Source: Symbiodinium sp. CCMP2592
Lineage: Eukaryota; Sar; Dinophyceae; Suessiales; Symbiodiniaceae
Assembly: GCA_905221615.1 (NCBI GenBank)
Contig: CAJNDT010003779.1
Coordinates: forward strand, 1,504,581-1,568,580
DNA length: 64,000 nt
Direction: 5' to 3'
Within the stretch, counting starts at the first letter, position 1. Every line of letters begins with the position of its first letter. Under the pieces are notes generated by a model, which worked only from the letters and a program-made list of their open reading frames with translations, made no database searches and had not been told where the DNA came from. The translations under genes and the position numbers were made by a program. This document shows positions 29,161-38,598 of this stretch, piece after piece.

Positions 29161-30008
29161 TTAACCCACCAACTAATTACATGGCGAGAGTTCCTGCTTT
29201 GTGAAAGGCCCAGCCCGAACCCCCAGCCTGCGAAACTTATGAAGCCCTAAACCTTACCTTGCCTCGCAAGGGTTGACCGGTTGCGTGGTGAGGAACCGCA
29301 ATTTTGAGACGGTTTCTAAACTCAACTAGTGAACGAAGCTGGCAGCCTCGTGTGCTCGCCCGTTAGCACTTAACAGTAAACCCTTACTAGGCCCTGAACC
29401 GAGAGGACTGTGAGGAAGCGGCCCCCGCGGAAAAACTCCAGCTTGGTCGGAGTCCTAGTTGGTTTACGGTGTCGGGTTTAGGGTTAAGATCGGATGTTTG
29501 AGGGCATGCTGGGTCTTACTTAAACTCGCCCCTGCCCATCCTTGCTTTACGATTAGCTGTTTTTGTGGTATTTGATCTGACAATATATGGACAGGAGGTA
29601 GGCGAATCGTAGGCTTGAGTGTGCAGAGGTCAGGACTGTCTTCAAGGCTTTATGTGGGGTTCTAGTGTTCACTCTGTGAACGGCTACAACAGTCCCCAAT
29701 CTGTCTTTCGGTCTTCGCCCCAATGCTGCTTTATTTCTGGTTTTTCGGTGGCCCTGCCAAGCGCAGGTTGTTGTTTGTTATCTGTCTGGTGCTTAGTAGG
29801 GAATGGGGGAACGGATCCCGATAGTAGTCCCTATATAATCCCCAATAATAGTCCCCAATATCCATGCCCCCAATTCCCGACCAAGAACCAGACAGTTATT
29901 ATGTTAGCGGTTAGATGTTTAGAGTTCGAGAGGGCCGTCTCGGGGACTTGCCACAAACTACCTTCCGGGCCCACTAGTACTGACAAAGGTGAGATTCCAA
30001 AATAGGAA
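29161..30008. other. mostly unassigned
   Basis: A 128-residue + frame (29619-30005) crosses AT-rich TAGTCCCTATATAATCCCC-type repeats and is probably not coding. No better candidate was found. Confidence 0.4.
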
Positions 30009-30290
30009 TTGAACAGATGTTTTGCTGCTGCCAGTATTTCTGAGTCTGGAGGTCCTGATCAAGCGGGGTTTCTGAGGAGTCTTGATTGTAGCTCAGAGCC
30101 AGCAAGAACATATAAAATCTGTAGAAAACCTAATGCAAAACCCCATATCGAAGTCATAGGGACCCTGCAGCACAATATGTTAGGTTACAGGGCACCCTAT
30201 AAGAGGATGGAATCGAAGGTTACATGCAGGATATCGTTTGCATTTGGTAAGCCAGCCTCTTGGTCAGCGCATGGATACAGGTCTTCGTAG
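30009..30290 (+). CDS. open frame, 93 residues
   Basis: Reads AAASISESGGPDQAGFLRSL then PARTYKICRKPNAKPHIEVI and stops at TAG. No splice borders or family. Confidence 0.25.
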   Translation: MNRCFAAASISESGGPDQAGFLRSLDCSSEPARTYKICRKPNAKPHIEVIGTLQHNMLGYRAPYKRMESKVTCRISFAFGKPASWSAHGYRSS

Positions 30291-30495
30291 ACCTTCAACC
30301 CAAATGATCCTACCCTCTTAAGGACTTGTATAAGAAAATCCGAATAAGTAGCCCTAAAAGGCAGGCTCTAGGATAACGCCACCATAGGCAATGCAGCTCA
30401 GCGCGATACTGCGGTCGGTTTAGAGTTTAGGTCATTGCAGGGTTTAGGGTTTGGGTGGGCCCGACGGACGGCAGAGGATCGAGCAGTCTTTGCAG

Positions 30496-30696
30496 GTGGC
30501 TCCGGCGAAAAAGAGCCCATCATCGGTCGCGCCATCCCAGAAGGCGACCATGTTCAACAGGTCATTTTGCACAGACGCAGAGGCGAGCCTACACACGAAG
30601 GCCGACCCAGTAGCCGCCCGCCCGGTCATGGCTTCCACCCTGCGCCGCCTACAAGGAGATCATCTGCGCAACGATGGTCGGGGGATACACACTTAG
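30496..30696 (+). CDS. candidate terminal exon, 66 residues
   Basis: After TCTTTGCAG the frame reads VAPAKKSPSSVAPSQKATMF then NRSFCTDAEASLHTKADPVA and ends in TAG. The codons are strongly GC-ending. The Ser/Ala/Lys-rich start looks disordered. A second + frame and a minus frame over the same bases are also open. Confidence 0.38.
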   Translation: MAPAKKSPSSVAPSQKATMFNRSFCTDAEASLHTKADPVAARPVMASTLRRLQGDHLRNDGRGIHT

Positions 30697-31597
30697 CAGA
30701 GGCGGGGAAACACCTCGTCAGAAACAAACTTGTTGAGTTTACATTTGGATGTTAGTATTGGGCCAATACTCAAAAGCAACTCTGCAAGTAAGTCGCATAA
30801 CTTCAAAACAATAATTAATGTAAGTCGAATGGCGGTAACTAATTAATGTTACCTCTAAGCCCACTCAAGCCTCAAAACCCTAAACACACAACCCTAACCC
30901 CTAAGCCAAAACCCAACACCCCAAACCTTAAACCCAAAGCCCACCTGCTGCAGACCCGGCGCGGGACCAAAGCCCTCAATGCCAACAGAGCAGGTGGGTT
31001 TAGGGTGTAGGGTTTAGGGTGTAAGGTGTAGGGTTTAGGGTGGCAGGGTTTAGGGTTTAGGATTTGAAGCTTGTCAGAGTTTCAAGGGTTTCAGCTTTCG
31101 AAACCCTATAAGCCTTAAACGAAAGGGGCCTGAATAATTGACCTATAGTATTTAGGTGTTCCTGTTTACAGTGATAGTATGATATGCCCCAAAACCTTAT
31201 TCTAATCATTCAGGCCCCTTATATTACCCCCATGATTCTCATAAACATGTTCAACAATTCGGGAGGCTTAAACCCAAAGCCCCTATAGAATTTTAGGGTT
31301 ACGGTCTAGAGTATATCTTTTGTCTCTGCTTTAGCTTCTCATGATTCGCCAGCTTATGGTTCGGACCCTGAAATAAAGAGGTATCCAGAAAACGGACTGC
31401 AACCAAGCCAAAACGTAGAGTGTCGGGGTGCAGTAACAAGCCTACTCTCTGGTTCTCCCGTACGTGTCTACTTGGACGGGAGACTTGGCAAGTTGGTAAG
31501 ATATAGGGTTATAAGCACCCTAGATCGACTCTATAAAAGAACTAGTTACTAAGTCCCCCGGCCGTCCAAGTAAGGACCCACGTAGTACGTAGAACTA
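30697..31597. repeat. telomere-like tracts and a family N element
   Basis: 30880-31065 has CCCTAA-like then TTTAGGG-like units, converging. 31126-31222 is a family N element (GGGGCCTGAATAATT ... AATCATTCAGGCCCC). 31400-31580 is unassigned. Confidence 0.65.
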
Positions 31598-31810
31598 TTG
31601 GGGTCTTACATAGCAGGCGACTTCCAGGCTCTCGAGCTCTTGGACTATTGGGTTTTAGGTTTGAGGCTACTGAGAGTTCACCGATCTACACGCGATAGCT
31701 GCCTGCAGTGCTGCTTTGCCCCGATTTTATACTATACTCGATACATGTCTTGCACGTGGACTTCAATAAATGCAGGTTTCCTTGGGTTGGGGCAGGGGGT
31801 GAGTCCGTAA
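31598..31810 (+). CDS. open frame, 70 residues
   Basis: Reads AGDFQALELLDYWVLGLRLL then RVHRSTRDSCLQCCFAPILY. A GT after NAG (GTTTCC) could end an exon. No family is recognised. Confidence 0.3.
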   Translation: MGSYIAGDFQALELLDYWVLGLRLLRVHRSTRDSCLQCCFAPILYYTRYMSCTWTSINAGFLGLGQGVSP

Positions 31811-31904
31811 GCCTTGAGGTTTCACGGATTCAGCAGCTTGTTTCAGACGGATGCAGGCTGATGTCGGGCTTCAGGGTCGGGGTCATAGTGCTTGAAATCT
31901 AGCT

Positions 31905-32099
31905 ATGGTTTACCCATGCCTAAATCGTAAAGGGCCAAACCTGTCAGAGTATTCTCAGCTGAGCCCAAAACGGAACTCTACCTTCACTCTTCATTGCAGC
32001 TGTTTTTTTTTGTGTCGGCCAGCTTTTGGAGCAGAAACCCACAGTGAGAAAACAAGAGGACTGACAAGACAGCAACTTACAACTCCAACCCTACATTGA
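31905..32099 (+). CDS. open frame, 64 residues
   Basis: ATG start, MVYPCLNRKGPNLSEYSQLS then PKRNSTFTLHC. A CATTGCAG inside could instead be an acceptor. Two other frames near 32045-32120 also look usable and lead to GTACCTC at 32121. Confidence 0.27.
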   Translation: MVYPCLNRKGPNLSEYSQLSPKRNSTFTLHCSCFFLCRPAFGAETHSEKTRGLTRQQLTTPTLH

Positions 32100-32174
32100 C
32101 GGCAGAATTTGGGAAGATCAGGTACCTCTCCACCTAACACTTTTCGATCAATCTTCTGACTTCAATGCCTGCAG

Positions 32175-32294
32175 GAAGGTCTTTCCAAAAGCGAACAGGC
32201 TACGAACTCAAGCAACTCCTTGTCTACAAGACAGACTGACGACGGCCAATTATGCGAACCCCTCCCGAGAATGAAGAGCAGCACGTTTGATTAA
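32175..32294 (+). CDS. candidate terminal exon, 39 residues
   Basis: TTCAATGCCTGCAG precedes EGLSKSEQATNSSNSLSTRQ then TDDGQLCEPLPRMKSSTFD and TAA. An alternative frame (KVFPKANRLRTQATPCLQDR) also fits an upstream exon. The acceptor is good; the frame is not settled. Confidence 0.38.
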   Translation, partial: EGLSKSEQATNSSNSLSTRQTDDGQLCEPLPRMKSSTFD

Positions 32295-32565
32295 CACTGT
32301 CCCGATAGGAAGCCTAATCTAACGCTCCCCACAACCTGAATCCTACACCATCCTAAACCCTAAACCCTGAAACCCTCAACTGTAAACCCTAAGACCCTGA
32401 AGTCAGAAAGCCTTTCCTCGTGTCGCAGACCACGTCGACAACCTGTCCGACACCAGTGCACCCACGACGGTGGAAAGTGTGTGAAGCTCAGCGCCTGTGT
32501 ATAGTGGCTGCCCCTGAAGTCATGAGTTCCTGGGGTTTAGGGTCTAAGGTCTTAACACCCTACAG
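32295..32565. other. unassigned, short telomere-like tract
   Basis: CCTAAACCCTAAACCCTGAA at about 32350. No gene is supported. Confidence 0.5.
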
Positions 32566-32812
32566 CCCTCAACAATGGACTTCGGGATTTATGGATTAGG
32601 GTTTTAGGCCATACCTATAGTCTCCATTGTAGTTCCTTTTTTTGGTTAACCAGTTTTATGGTTAGGACCCTATAATAGAGATTTTGGTTAACCAAAAAAA
32701 GGAACTACAATGGAGACTATAGGTAGGGTCTTCAGGTCGTAGGGCCTTGGCTTTTAGGCTCTTCGGGTTTGGTGCTTTGCAAGGCATGCAGCCACGAGGT
32801 CGGAGAGTTTAG
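32566..32812 (+). CDS. candidate two-exon gene end around family F element
   Basis: Exon 32566-32619 (after CCCTACAG) reads LNNGLRDLWIRVLGHTY. Exon 32736-32812 (after GTCTTCAG) reads SRRALAFRLFGFGALQGMQP then RGRRV and TAG. The 116-nt intron starts with GTCTCC inside the family F end. Phases agree. No family is recognised. Confidence 0.37.
32611..32728. mobile_element. near-perfect palindrome, family F
   Basis: CCTATAGTCTCCATTGTAG, TTCC and TTTTGGTTAACCA at the left are exactly mirrored at the right over about 40 bp. It is the most intact hairpin in the window and so probably a recent insertion. Confidence 0.93.
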
Positions 32813-32829
32813 GGTTTCGAGGTTTGGGG

Positions 32830-32855
32830 TTTAGGGTTTAGGGTTTAGGGGTTTA
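32830..32855. repeat. telomere-like repeat
   Basis: GGGTTTAGGGTTTAGGG units, nearly perfect. Confidence 0.85.
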
Positions 32856-33146
32856 GGGAGATGTTAGAGGGATATAAGATAACCTAACTGACTTAGAGAT
32901 GTATAGTAACTTGCATGCTTCCCTTGTTGTGGTATCTCGAACTAGCTTGCTTCACGCTAATACAGATAAACATATAGGAAGCAGGAGCTCCTTCTGAAGT
33001 TTTGTGTCGTTCTCTAACTTAGGGCGCCTTGCTGCATACCCGAAAGAGTATGCCACTCCTGCGAGAAAGGAACCAAAAAGTGGTACCCTGACTCAGAGAA
33101 CTTCCAGAATACTGCGACATCCCACCTGAAGCCACAAGCCTAGCAG

Positions 33147-33383
33147 ATGCAGTTCTTTTCCTACAAGTCCCACACAGAAAGAAACTCCGAAAGCCTCAAC
33201 CCCATTCCTCAGTTCTTCGTGCGGATATGGAAGGCAATTCAGGCCTGTCTCTGGTTCCATCACCGAGACTTCTGTTTAGAGGTTTCGGGCAAAAGCTCAG
33301 GGTTTAGGGTGCATGACTTTGAGAGTTCAGTGTTAAGTGTAGGATTCAGCGTGTGCAAAACGGGTGTGTCAGATGACATCTGA
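33147..33383 (+). CDS. candidate exon or small gene with ATG, 78 residues
   Basis: CCTAGCAG then ATG opens MQFFSYKSHTERNSESLNPI, continues IPQFFVRIWKAIQACLWFHH and ends at TGA after KTGVSDDI. Codon choice looks coding across the whole length. A hydrophobic/aromatic middle is flanked by polar ends. No family is recognised. Confidence 0.42.
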   Translation: MQFFSYKSHTERNSESLNPIPQFFVRIWKAIQACLWFHHRDFCLEVSGKSSGFRVHDFESSVLSVGFSVCKTGVSDDI

Positions 33384-33473
33384 ACTTTGGGAGTAGGACC
33401 TCTGCTTGCGATTCCAGGGGAGCTTCCGTCACTTCATTGAGCATCCTTGCCTAATGTAGGGGCTTAAGAACTA

Positions 33474-33553
33474 GAACAGGGATTCGGGGTATATTATACT
33501 ATGGTTATGATAAGGAACCCCAGAAGCCTATTCTAATGATTAAGGCCACTGCA
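33474..33553. mobile_element. family N remnant
   Basis: CCCAGAAGCCTATTCTAATGATTAAGGCC matches the right half of the other copies in order. The left half is poorly kept. Confidence 0.55.
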
Positions 33554-33672
33554 TTATGCCCTAAGCTTCTGTCCTGAAGGCCACAGACTGATATAATGCA
33601 CATTGCAGTCCATGTGCTTAACCCATCCAAAGTTGCCATCTCCCTGATGGCTACATTAAGGAACTGTAGTAT

Positions 33673-33784
33673 CTAGGATGCCCAGTAATACCCTTATTCC
33701 CTTTTTGTAGTCCTAGGTTCCTTATAAAGTTACCCAATACCAAAAAGAGGGGCCTTTATATTCTTAGGTTACTGGGTATCCTAG
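33673..33784. mobile_element. palindromic element, family J
   Basis: CTAGGATGCCCAGTAATACC and GGTTACTGGGTATCCTAG are inverted ends. It is flanked by a 17-bp direct repeat, TTAAGGAACTGTAGTAT, at 33656-33672 and 33785-33801. The other copies have only 4-bp duplications. Confidence 0.93.
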
Positions 33785-33844
33785 TTAAGGAACTGTAGTA
33801 TGGCTGCCGATGATCCATTGCACTGGGCTTCCCGCAATTTAACC

Positions 33845-34065
33845 CAGGCCGGAGACTCCGATATTCCCTGATTAAGAAATATATGGGGCTTTCCGAAAAT
33901 GGGGGACCCATATATAGGACCCTAAATAGTAGGATCCATATTATAAGGACCCCCAAATAAGGTACCCCTATTTTCGGAAACCCCCATATACCTTAAATTA
34001 TAGTAGGACCCCTACTATGATTTAAGGGTTATTCCTTAATCAATGGATATGGGAGTCTCTCTGAA
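33845..34065. mobile_element. family A element nested in family H element
   Basis: Decayed family H ends (GGAGACTCCGATATTCCC and GATATGGGAGTCTCTC) enclose a family A element at 33886-33991 with ends CTTTCCGAAAATGGGGG and CCCTATTTTCGGAAACCCCC. Confidence 0.85.
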
Positions 34066-35132
34066 ATGCTCCAATCCAGGGGGAAGCCTCGGCCCTAAAG
34101 CCTAAACCCCCGAAGACCCCAAGCCCCTAAAACCGAAACCCTTAAATCTTAAGCCCTAAAAGCCTAAGCCCTATAGATTCTGAAAAAAAAAGGGGCATGA
34201 CCCCTAATTACATCCTAAAGCCTACCTGGACCCCAAGAGCCTGCCTCTGAAAGGCCTCATGTAAAAGCATCCATAAACTTTAAACCCCTAGACCTTAAAC
34301 CCTAAACCGATAAAGCCTAAACCCTAAACCACCGAATCCCTAAACCCCCAAATCCCGAACCCTAAACCCTTATTGGGATCTTTGGACCATCCTCGGATCT
34401 ACAATAGCCCACAGCAGGGTCTATGGGTATTGGGGTTTAGGGTTTGAGGTTATAGGTCTTAGGGCCAAGCAGGTAATATTTGTAGACTTCTGTCTTCGTG
34501 CAGGTAGGTCGAGTTTAGCGTTTGGGCTCCAGACTGTCGCGCTTGCCTAGCTTGCTTTGGGTTTGGGACGAGGCAGTTTTGTAAGATGATGTCAGGAATG
34601 AGTGACCAATCGGATGTAGCCCTGGCATCTCAACCCGAAGTCACCGCCAAACCTAGAGCATGTGCTTGAAAATGCTGGTCAGCCTCATTATAGAATCCCT
34701 ATGGATTCCTTTAAAGTGACCCTTAAAGGAACACGTAAAACTACCCCTAAACCCTCCAAGTCGGAGTACATCATGCACCCCTAAACCGACCCTTAAACCT
34801 TCAACCCTAAACCCTGAACCTTCAAGCCCTAAACCCTGAAAACCTTGAAAGTGATGGGCAGGAGTACATTATGTACCACTTCTGGCTACCGTTGACCGGT
34901 CTCGTGGCTACGGGTGCCTTGGGGATAGGATGCCGGGAAGTTTAGGGTTGATCGAGAGTTTAGAGAGATCTTAGGGTTAGACGGTTTAGGGGGGTTTAGG
35001 GTTTGACAGTGTATGGGTTTCATGGTTTAGGCTTTAGGGTTTCTTACAGTAGGGACGTAAATTAAAAGTCTGAGGTTTTCTAGGCCGAGCTTGAGGATTT
35101 AGGGTGAGCACATCAGGGTTCGAGTTTGGCGG
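34066..35132. repeat. telomere-like and AAACCC-rich DNA
   Basis: CCCTAAA variants at 34080-34190, 34250-34370 and 34770-34850, and TTTAGGG variants at 34930-35110. No gene is supported between. Confidence 0.7.
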
Positions 35133-35369
35133 TTAGTGTGTGGGGTCGGGCAGGGTGAACAAACGACGTTTCTGGGTGCGTGCGATCTTGTACAGAGCAT
35201 CGCCCACTTTCGCTTCGTCTCCGGCTGAGTGAAGACAATTACTATGGTTATAGCCGGGGGGGAGAAATGTCAGTGTTCGTCTAGGCGTGGACGATCCTTC
35301 TGCATCCTGTCCGCCCCAGGCACTTATCGGTTCCAACTTTGGGCTTTCATCTTCAACCCCTACGCCCAT
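35133..35369 (-). CDS. candidate gene end, 78 residues
   Basis: Minus strand. MGVGVEDESPKLEPISAWGG then QDAEGSSTPRRTLTFLPP. After a possible acceptor (GTCTTCACTCAG) it reads GDEAKVGDALYKIARTQKRR then LFTLPDPTH and TAA. The last part is the better-supported exon. Codons are GC-ending. No family is recognised. Confidence 0.4.
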   Translation of the reverse strand: MGVGVEDESPKLEPISAWGGQDAEGSSTPRRTLTFLPPGYNHSNCLHSAGDEAKVGDALYKIARTQKRRLFTLPDPTH

Positions 35370-35511
35370 CGTACAGCTAGACCCTAAACCCGTAGGTAGT
35401 TATAGTGTTGTTGTCGGGCCTAATGGCATCTAGCACGTCGGGTTCCAAAGAGACTCCAGCATCCCTTATGACCCCAAGGGTCCCCGCCCTTAAAGTCGTC
35501 AGTAGTCTCTG

Positions 35512-35596
35512 TAGCGGAACCCTCAAAGGAACCCTTAGAGGGGCCCTTAAAGCAACCCTTACAGGAACCCTTAAAAGGAACCCTCAAAGCAAGCCT
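35512..35596. repeat. ~15-bp tandem GGAACCCTTAAA repeats
   Basis: Six units such as GGAACCCTTAGAG, GCAACCCTTACAG and GGAACCCTTAAAA. A 95-residue frame across it (GTLKGTLRGALKATLTGTLK) is the translated repeat. Confidence 0.85.
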
Positions 35597-35721
35597 TGCA
35601 GATCCTTTAGGGTCGGAGCACATGCAGCAACATTATATGGGTACATGGAGCACAGCATACCCGTATTACCTGGAACCCCTAAACCCCCGTAGTAATTACC
35701 TGGTATACCGGGCAAAACGCA

Positions 35722-36078
35722 TTGACTGCAATTGCCACTGACTGGAACTGTTTCTGCGAGATGGTCGTCGCGAAGGCAGGCCCGCATGTTGGCCCTGGGA
35801 GCGCAAATTGCCTTTTTGACCCTGTCGGCGGTGTGTACGTCGGACCTACACCAGGACCACCTCGGCTGCCCTCAGCCCAGCTACTCTCCAGAGGAAGCCA
35901 AACGGATCCTGAAGCAGCAGAAGAGAGCAACCCCGGCCTCGGCCTTTTCCTAGGCTGTGCAGCACCGCCGTGTCATGGAGACCGGAGTGCGCTTGAAAGG
36001 TCACGCAAGCAAGGTGGCTCAGCATCAGAAGAGCGAGCAGAGGACGCAGAGGAATCGGACTCTGATTTCCATATCAGT
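35722..36078 (+). CDS. candidate long exon with acidic tail
   Basis: Open frame with KAGPHVGPGSANCLFDPVGG, then PPRLPSAQLLSRGSQTDPEA, ending SASEERAEDAEESDSDFHIS before a GT (GTGCGCC). A CGAAGGCAG at about 35771-35779 could be the acceptor. The Ser/Glu/Asp-rich C-part looks disordered. A second frame (MLALGAQIAFLTLSAVCTS) from 35786 resembles a signal peptide but stops at 35951-35953. Confidence 0.42.
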
Positions 36079-36249
36079 GTGCGCCAGCGCATTCATTGAG
36101 GAGCAGTGCAGCCTGTTTCGTGCAGGCTCTGCAGAAGACCAGTGCTCAGCGCAGTACTCTTCTCAAGCCCAGCAAAGTTTCTTGAAGTTCTTCGGGTTGT
36201 AGGTGCGACACAGAGATTTCCTTGCTGCGAAGCTTGTTTTCCTTGTCAG

Positions 36250-36525
36250 GTTCGGTGGACCCTTAGGGTGATGAAATCCAAGGGTAAAGGGAGGGACCCT
36301 CAATAAGGACCCCTAGGTATATACCCTTATTATATTATAGCAATTATGTAGCCATTACATAGCCCATTATAGGTAGGGGTCCCCATTAAGGGTCCCTCCT
36401 TTTCCTCTTTGATGAAAGCCAGCAAGATGGAAGTTCGCTCAGACCGGGGCTTTGGAAACGCTGGGTTCGCAAGCCTATGGTTTCGGAGTTTACATGGGCT
36501 AAGGGTTCAGGGATTAGGGGTCTAG
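36250..36525 (+). CDS. candidate exon split by a transposon-like intron
   Basis: Exon 36250-36283, after TTTTCCTTGTCAG, reads VRWTLRVMKSK. Exon 36419-36525 reads ASKMEVRSDRGFGNAGFASL and ends at TAG. The 135-nt intron between them is the element at 36277-36409 plus its duplication. Without the element the DNA reads VRWTLRVMKASKMEVRSDRG, so the insertion adds two residues after splicing and keeps the frame. How this joins the exon at 35722-36078 is unclear. Confidence 0.42.
36277..36409. mobile_element. palindromic element with 8-bp target duplication
   Basis: TGATGAAA at 36269-36276 is repeated at 36410-36417. The ends AAAGGGAGGGACCCTCAATA and AGGGTCCCTCCTTTTCCTCT are inverted over about 40 bp. 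8-bp duplications are typical of hAT-type elements. No transposase. It is the only copy of this family in the window. Confidence 0.93.
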
Positions 36526-36572
36526 GTTTCAGGGGTTTAGGGTTTAGGGCTTGGGATTTTCGGGTGTTAGGT

Positions 36573-36746
36573 TTAGGGTGATGACCGAAACCTCGAAACT
36601 GGCGAAGGCAGCGCTTTCACTGTCCCGCCGTGGCTCGCAATACCCGACTTAGTGGTCCGCAGCTCAGTCCCGACGCGGGGTTTAGGGTTTAGGGTTGAGG
36701 GGTCTACCAGGACCCCCCAACGGCCCTCTACAGAACCCTTCTGATA
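36573..36746 (-). CDS. candidate terminal exon, 57 residues
   Basis: Minus strand, after GAGCAGTAG at the end of the family O element. Reads YQKGSVEGRWGVLVDPSTLN then PRVGTELRTTKSGIASHGGT and ends in TAA. The second half is strongly GC-ending. The exon passes through a short CCCTAAA stretch, which is unusual. No matching upstream exon was found. Confidence 0.33.
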   Translation of the reverse strand, partial: YQKGSVEGRWGVLVDPSTLNPKPRVGTELRTTKSGIASHGGTVKALPSPVSRFRSSP

Positions 36747-36856
36747 CTACTGCTCATGGACAAAATCCTGCATTACCCATTATAAGGAAAATACCATAGT
36801 TCCCATAGTTTAGAGTCCTTAGGGTCATGCAGGATTTTGTCCATCAACAGTAGCAA
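36747..36856. mobile_element. palindromic element, family O
   Basis: TACTGCTCATGGACAAAATC pairs with GATTTTGTCCATCAACAGTA. The second copy is at 45622-45735. Confidence 0.88.
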
Positions 36857-36916
36857 TGGGTATTTTGTGGTATCATAGAGGGCAGGTGAGGTTGCAGGTG
36901 GGGTTCAGGCCAGGCT

Positions 36917-37123
36917 TTAGAGTTTTAATTTAGTTTTGGCGAAAAAATCCCAAACCTCGCGAGGTAAAGCTTCGTGCTGAAGAGGTTCAGGCATGTGTAA
37001 GCTTAAGTTGGTCCGGCCTCTTGGATGGTAGAGCATCGGGTTGGGTATAGCAAGATCAGGTATAGCAAGATGACGGGCCAATAGGTTCAACTTGCCCTTA
37101 TAACCCAGCAGTGTTGCTGAAAA
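36917..37123 (-). CDS. candidate terminal exon, 68 residues
   Basis: Minus strand, after CGTGAGCCAG. Reads FSATLLGYKGKLNLLARHLA and ends HMPEPLQHEALPREVWDFFA then KTKLKL and TAA. The C-terminal part reads convincingly as protein. A run of eight C lies about 40 nt upstream. No family is recognised. Confidence 0.38.
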   Translation of the reverse strand, partial: FSATLLGYKGKLNLLARHLAIPDLAIPNPMLYHPRGRTNLSLHMPEPLQHEALPREVWDFFAKTKLKL

Positions 37124-38028
37124 CTGGCTCACGATAAGTCCGTGTGTGCCATGAGGTTGGAGGGGGGGGGTCAGTGGAGGGCGTTTTGCCTTCAAGTATT
37201 TTCAGGTTTCAGGTATAAAGACTCAGTGAAGTTTGTGTTGAGTACGCGCGCTGTCTCTCCTGCCGCCATGTTCGTGGTCCCTGTGACGATGATGCACCTC
37301 TCTCTCTCTCTCTCTCTCTCTCCGAAATGTGTCTCTGGGACTCTAGGAAGCATCAGTAGTGTTGCCACAGTTGCCTCCTCCCCGAAGATCCGCCGACAAC
37401 CCTAAACCCAAAACCAAACCCTTGCCGAGCCCTCAAGGGGCCCTATTATAGAGCCCTACTGTAGTACCATTTGAGTACCGGAACCCTATTGAAGAACTTT
37501 GTTATCGAACCCTAATTTATACCTTAGAGTTGGTGTCTTGCACCCAGGTCGGCATCGTGCTAATTCACTCCAAGCTGCTTCAGGCAAGGGTTCCCCTGGG
37601 GTTTAGCTTCTTGTTAAGGGTTTAGGGTTCTACAATTTGGGTTTTAGGATGTAGGGTTGCTTTTTGTATGCTTCAGTGACTTTAGTGTTTGCAGGGTTTG
37701 GGCTTAGAGTTTCATGTCGTTCCTCTGGAATGTTTTGTAATTCTCCCTATTGGGCTTGAGAGGTTTCTGCGGCTTTAAATAGCCAACGTGGATAAAGAAG
37801 GCAGGGGACTTCATGGTCTTGACCCGCTTCCATGACGCCCTAAACACTAATCAAACGATTCCTTCAACGACGTGCATAGGGAGGCTTTCGTGGTTTGTTC
37901 GAGATTTGGGGCTGGGGGGTTTGGGTTTGAGGATTTGGGTTTAGGCTATAGGTTTCACGTTGGATGTCGACATGTCTGGGGGTGAGTCGGCGCAAGATTG
38001 GTCTGGATAGGGTTTGCTGTAGCTGCAG
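37124..38028. other. unassigned, with CT microsatellite
   Basis: CT run at 37299-37322, short GAACCCTA repeats at 37440-37510, TTTAGGG-like units at 37615-37660 and 37915-37955. No supported gene. Confidence 0.55.
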
Positions 38029-38256
38029 AAAGTTCCCAAGCCCATAGTTACTATTTCCTCAACCGTGTACCCCTCGACTCACAAGCCTAAGTGCAGTCAG
38101 AAGCATGGTTATCCATACCCTTTGCCAACTTATACCTGCACTCATGGTGCAGGCGCTTGTGAAGAATCGAGTGGCTTTCCGAGCAGCTTTCGTCCAGGCA
38201 AGAGCCAACAGCTTCGCGTTCAGCGTGTAGGGAATGCCAACCGAAACCTACTTTGA
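38029..38256 (+). CDS. candidate terminal exon, 75 residues
   Basis: After GCTGTAGCTGCAG the frame reads KVPKPIVTISSTVYPSTHKP, continues CSQKHGYPYPLPTYTCTHGA and ends NANRNLL then TGA. It is Cys/Tyr/Pro/Ser-rich. No family is recognised. Confidence 0.4.
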   Translation, partial: KVPKPIVTISSTVYPSTHKPKCSQKHGYPYPLPTYTCTHGAGACEESSGFPSSFRPGKSQQLRVQRVGNANRNLL

Positions 38257-38269
38257 TATGGGGCTCTCA

Positions 38270-38377
38270 TGTAGGAACCTGATTTAAAAAAAAAAAACCT
38301 GGCCCTTTAACCCCAAAATAGTAGGATTCAACTAAGGAACCCTAATAAAGGCACAAGGTGAATCAGGTTCCTACATT
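38270..38377. mobile_element. palindromic element, family R
   Basis: ATGTAGGAACCTGATT and AATCAGGTTCCTACAT are exact inverted ends. There is an internal run of 12 A. Only one copy in the window. Confidence 0.9.
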
Positions 38378-38504
38378 ATGAATTCTATATGAAGGCTTAT
38401 GATCAGGTCTTAGACTTGAAATCTGCATGTGGATCCATAAGATCGGGGATCCGAGCTTGGGATTTGGGGGGTGGTCGTGCTTAGGGGTTCAGGGTATACC
38501 TGGC

Positions 38505-38585
38505 CCCTCTAGAACCTACCGTTTAAGGTCTCCATATTATGACTTCCTTGTATAAGTTCTTCAACAGGTGGGTTATTCGGGGTTA
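38505..38585. repeat. dispersed repeat, family S
   Basis: ATTATGACTTCCTTGTATAAG and CTTCAACAGGT match 48975-49020 (ATTATGATTTCCTTATACAAG). A candidate exon follows each copy. Confidence 0.65.
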
Positions 38586-38598
38586 GGGTAGGATGTAG

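Noticed and set aside
35786-35953. Secreted small protein starting MLALGAQIAFLTLSAVCTS
   Set aside because: The overlapping longer frame has better codon bias and continues with a splice-like end; the short frame may be chance.
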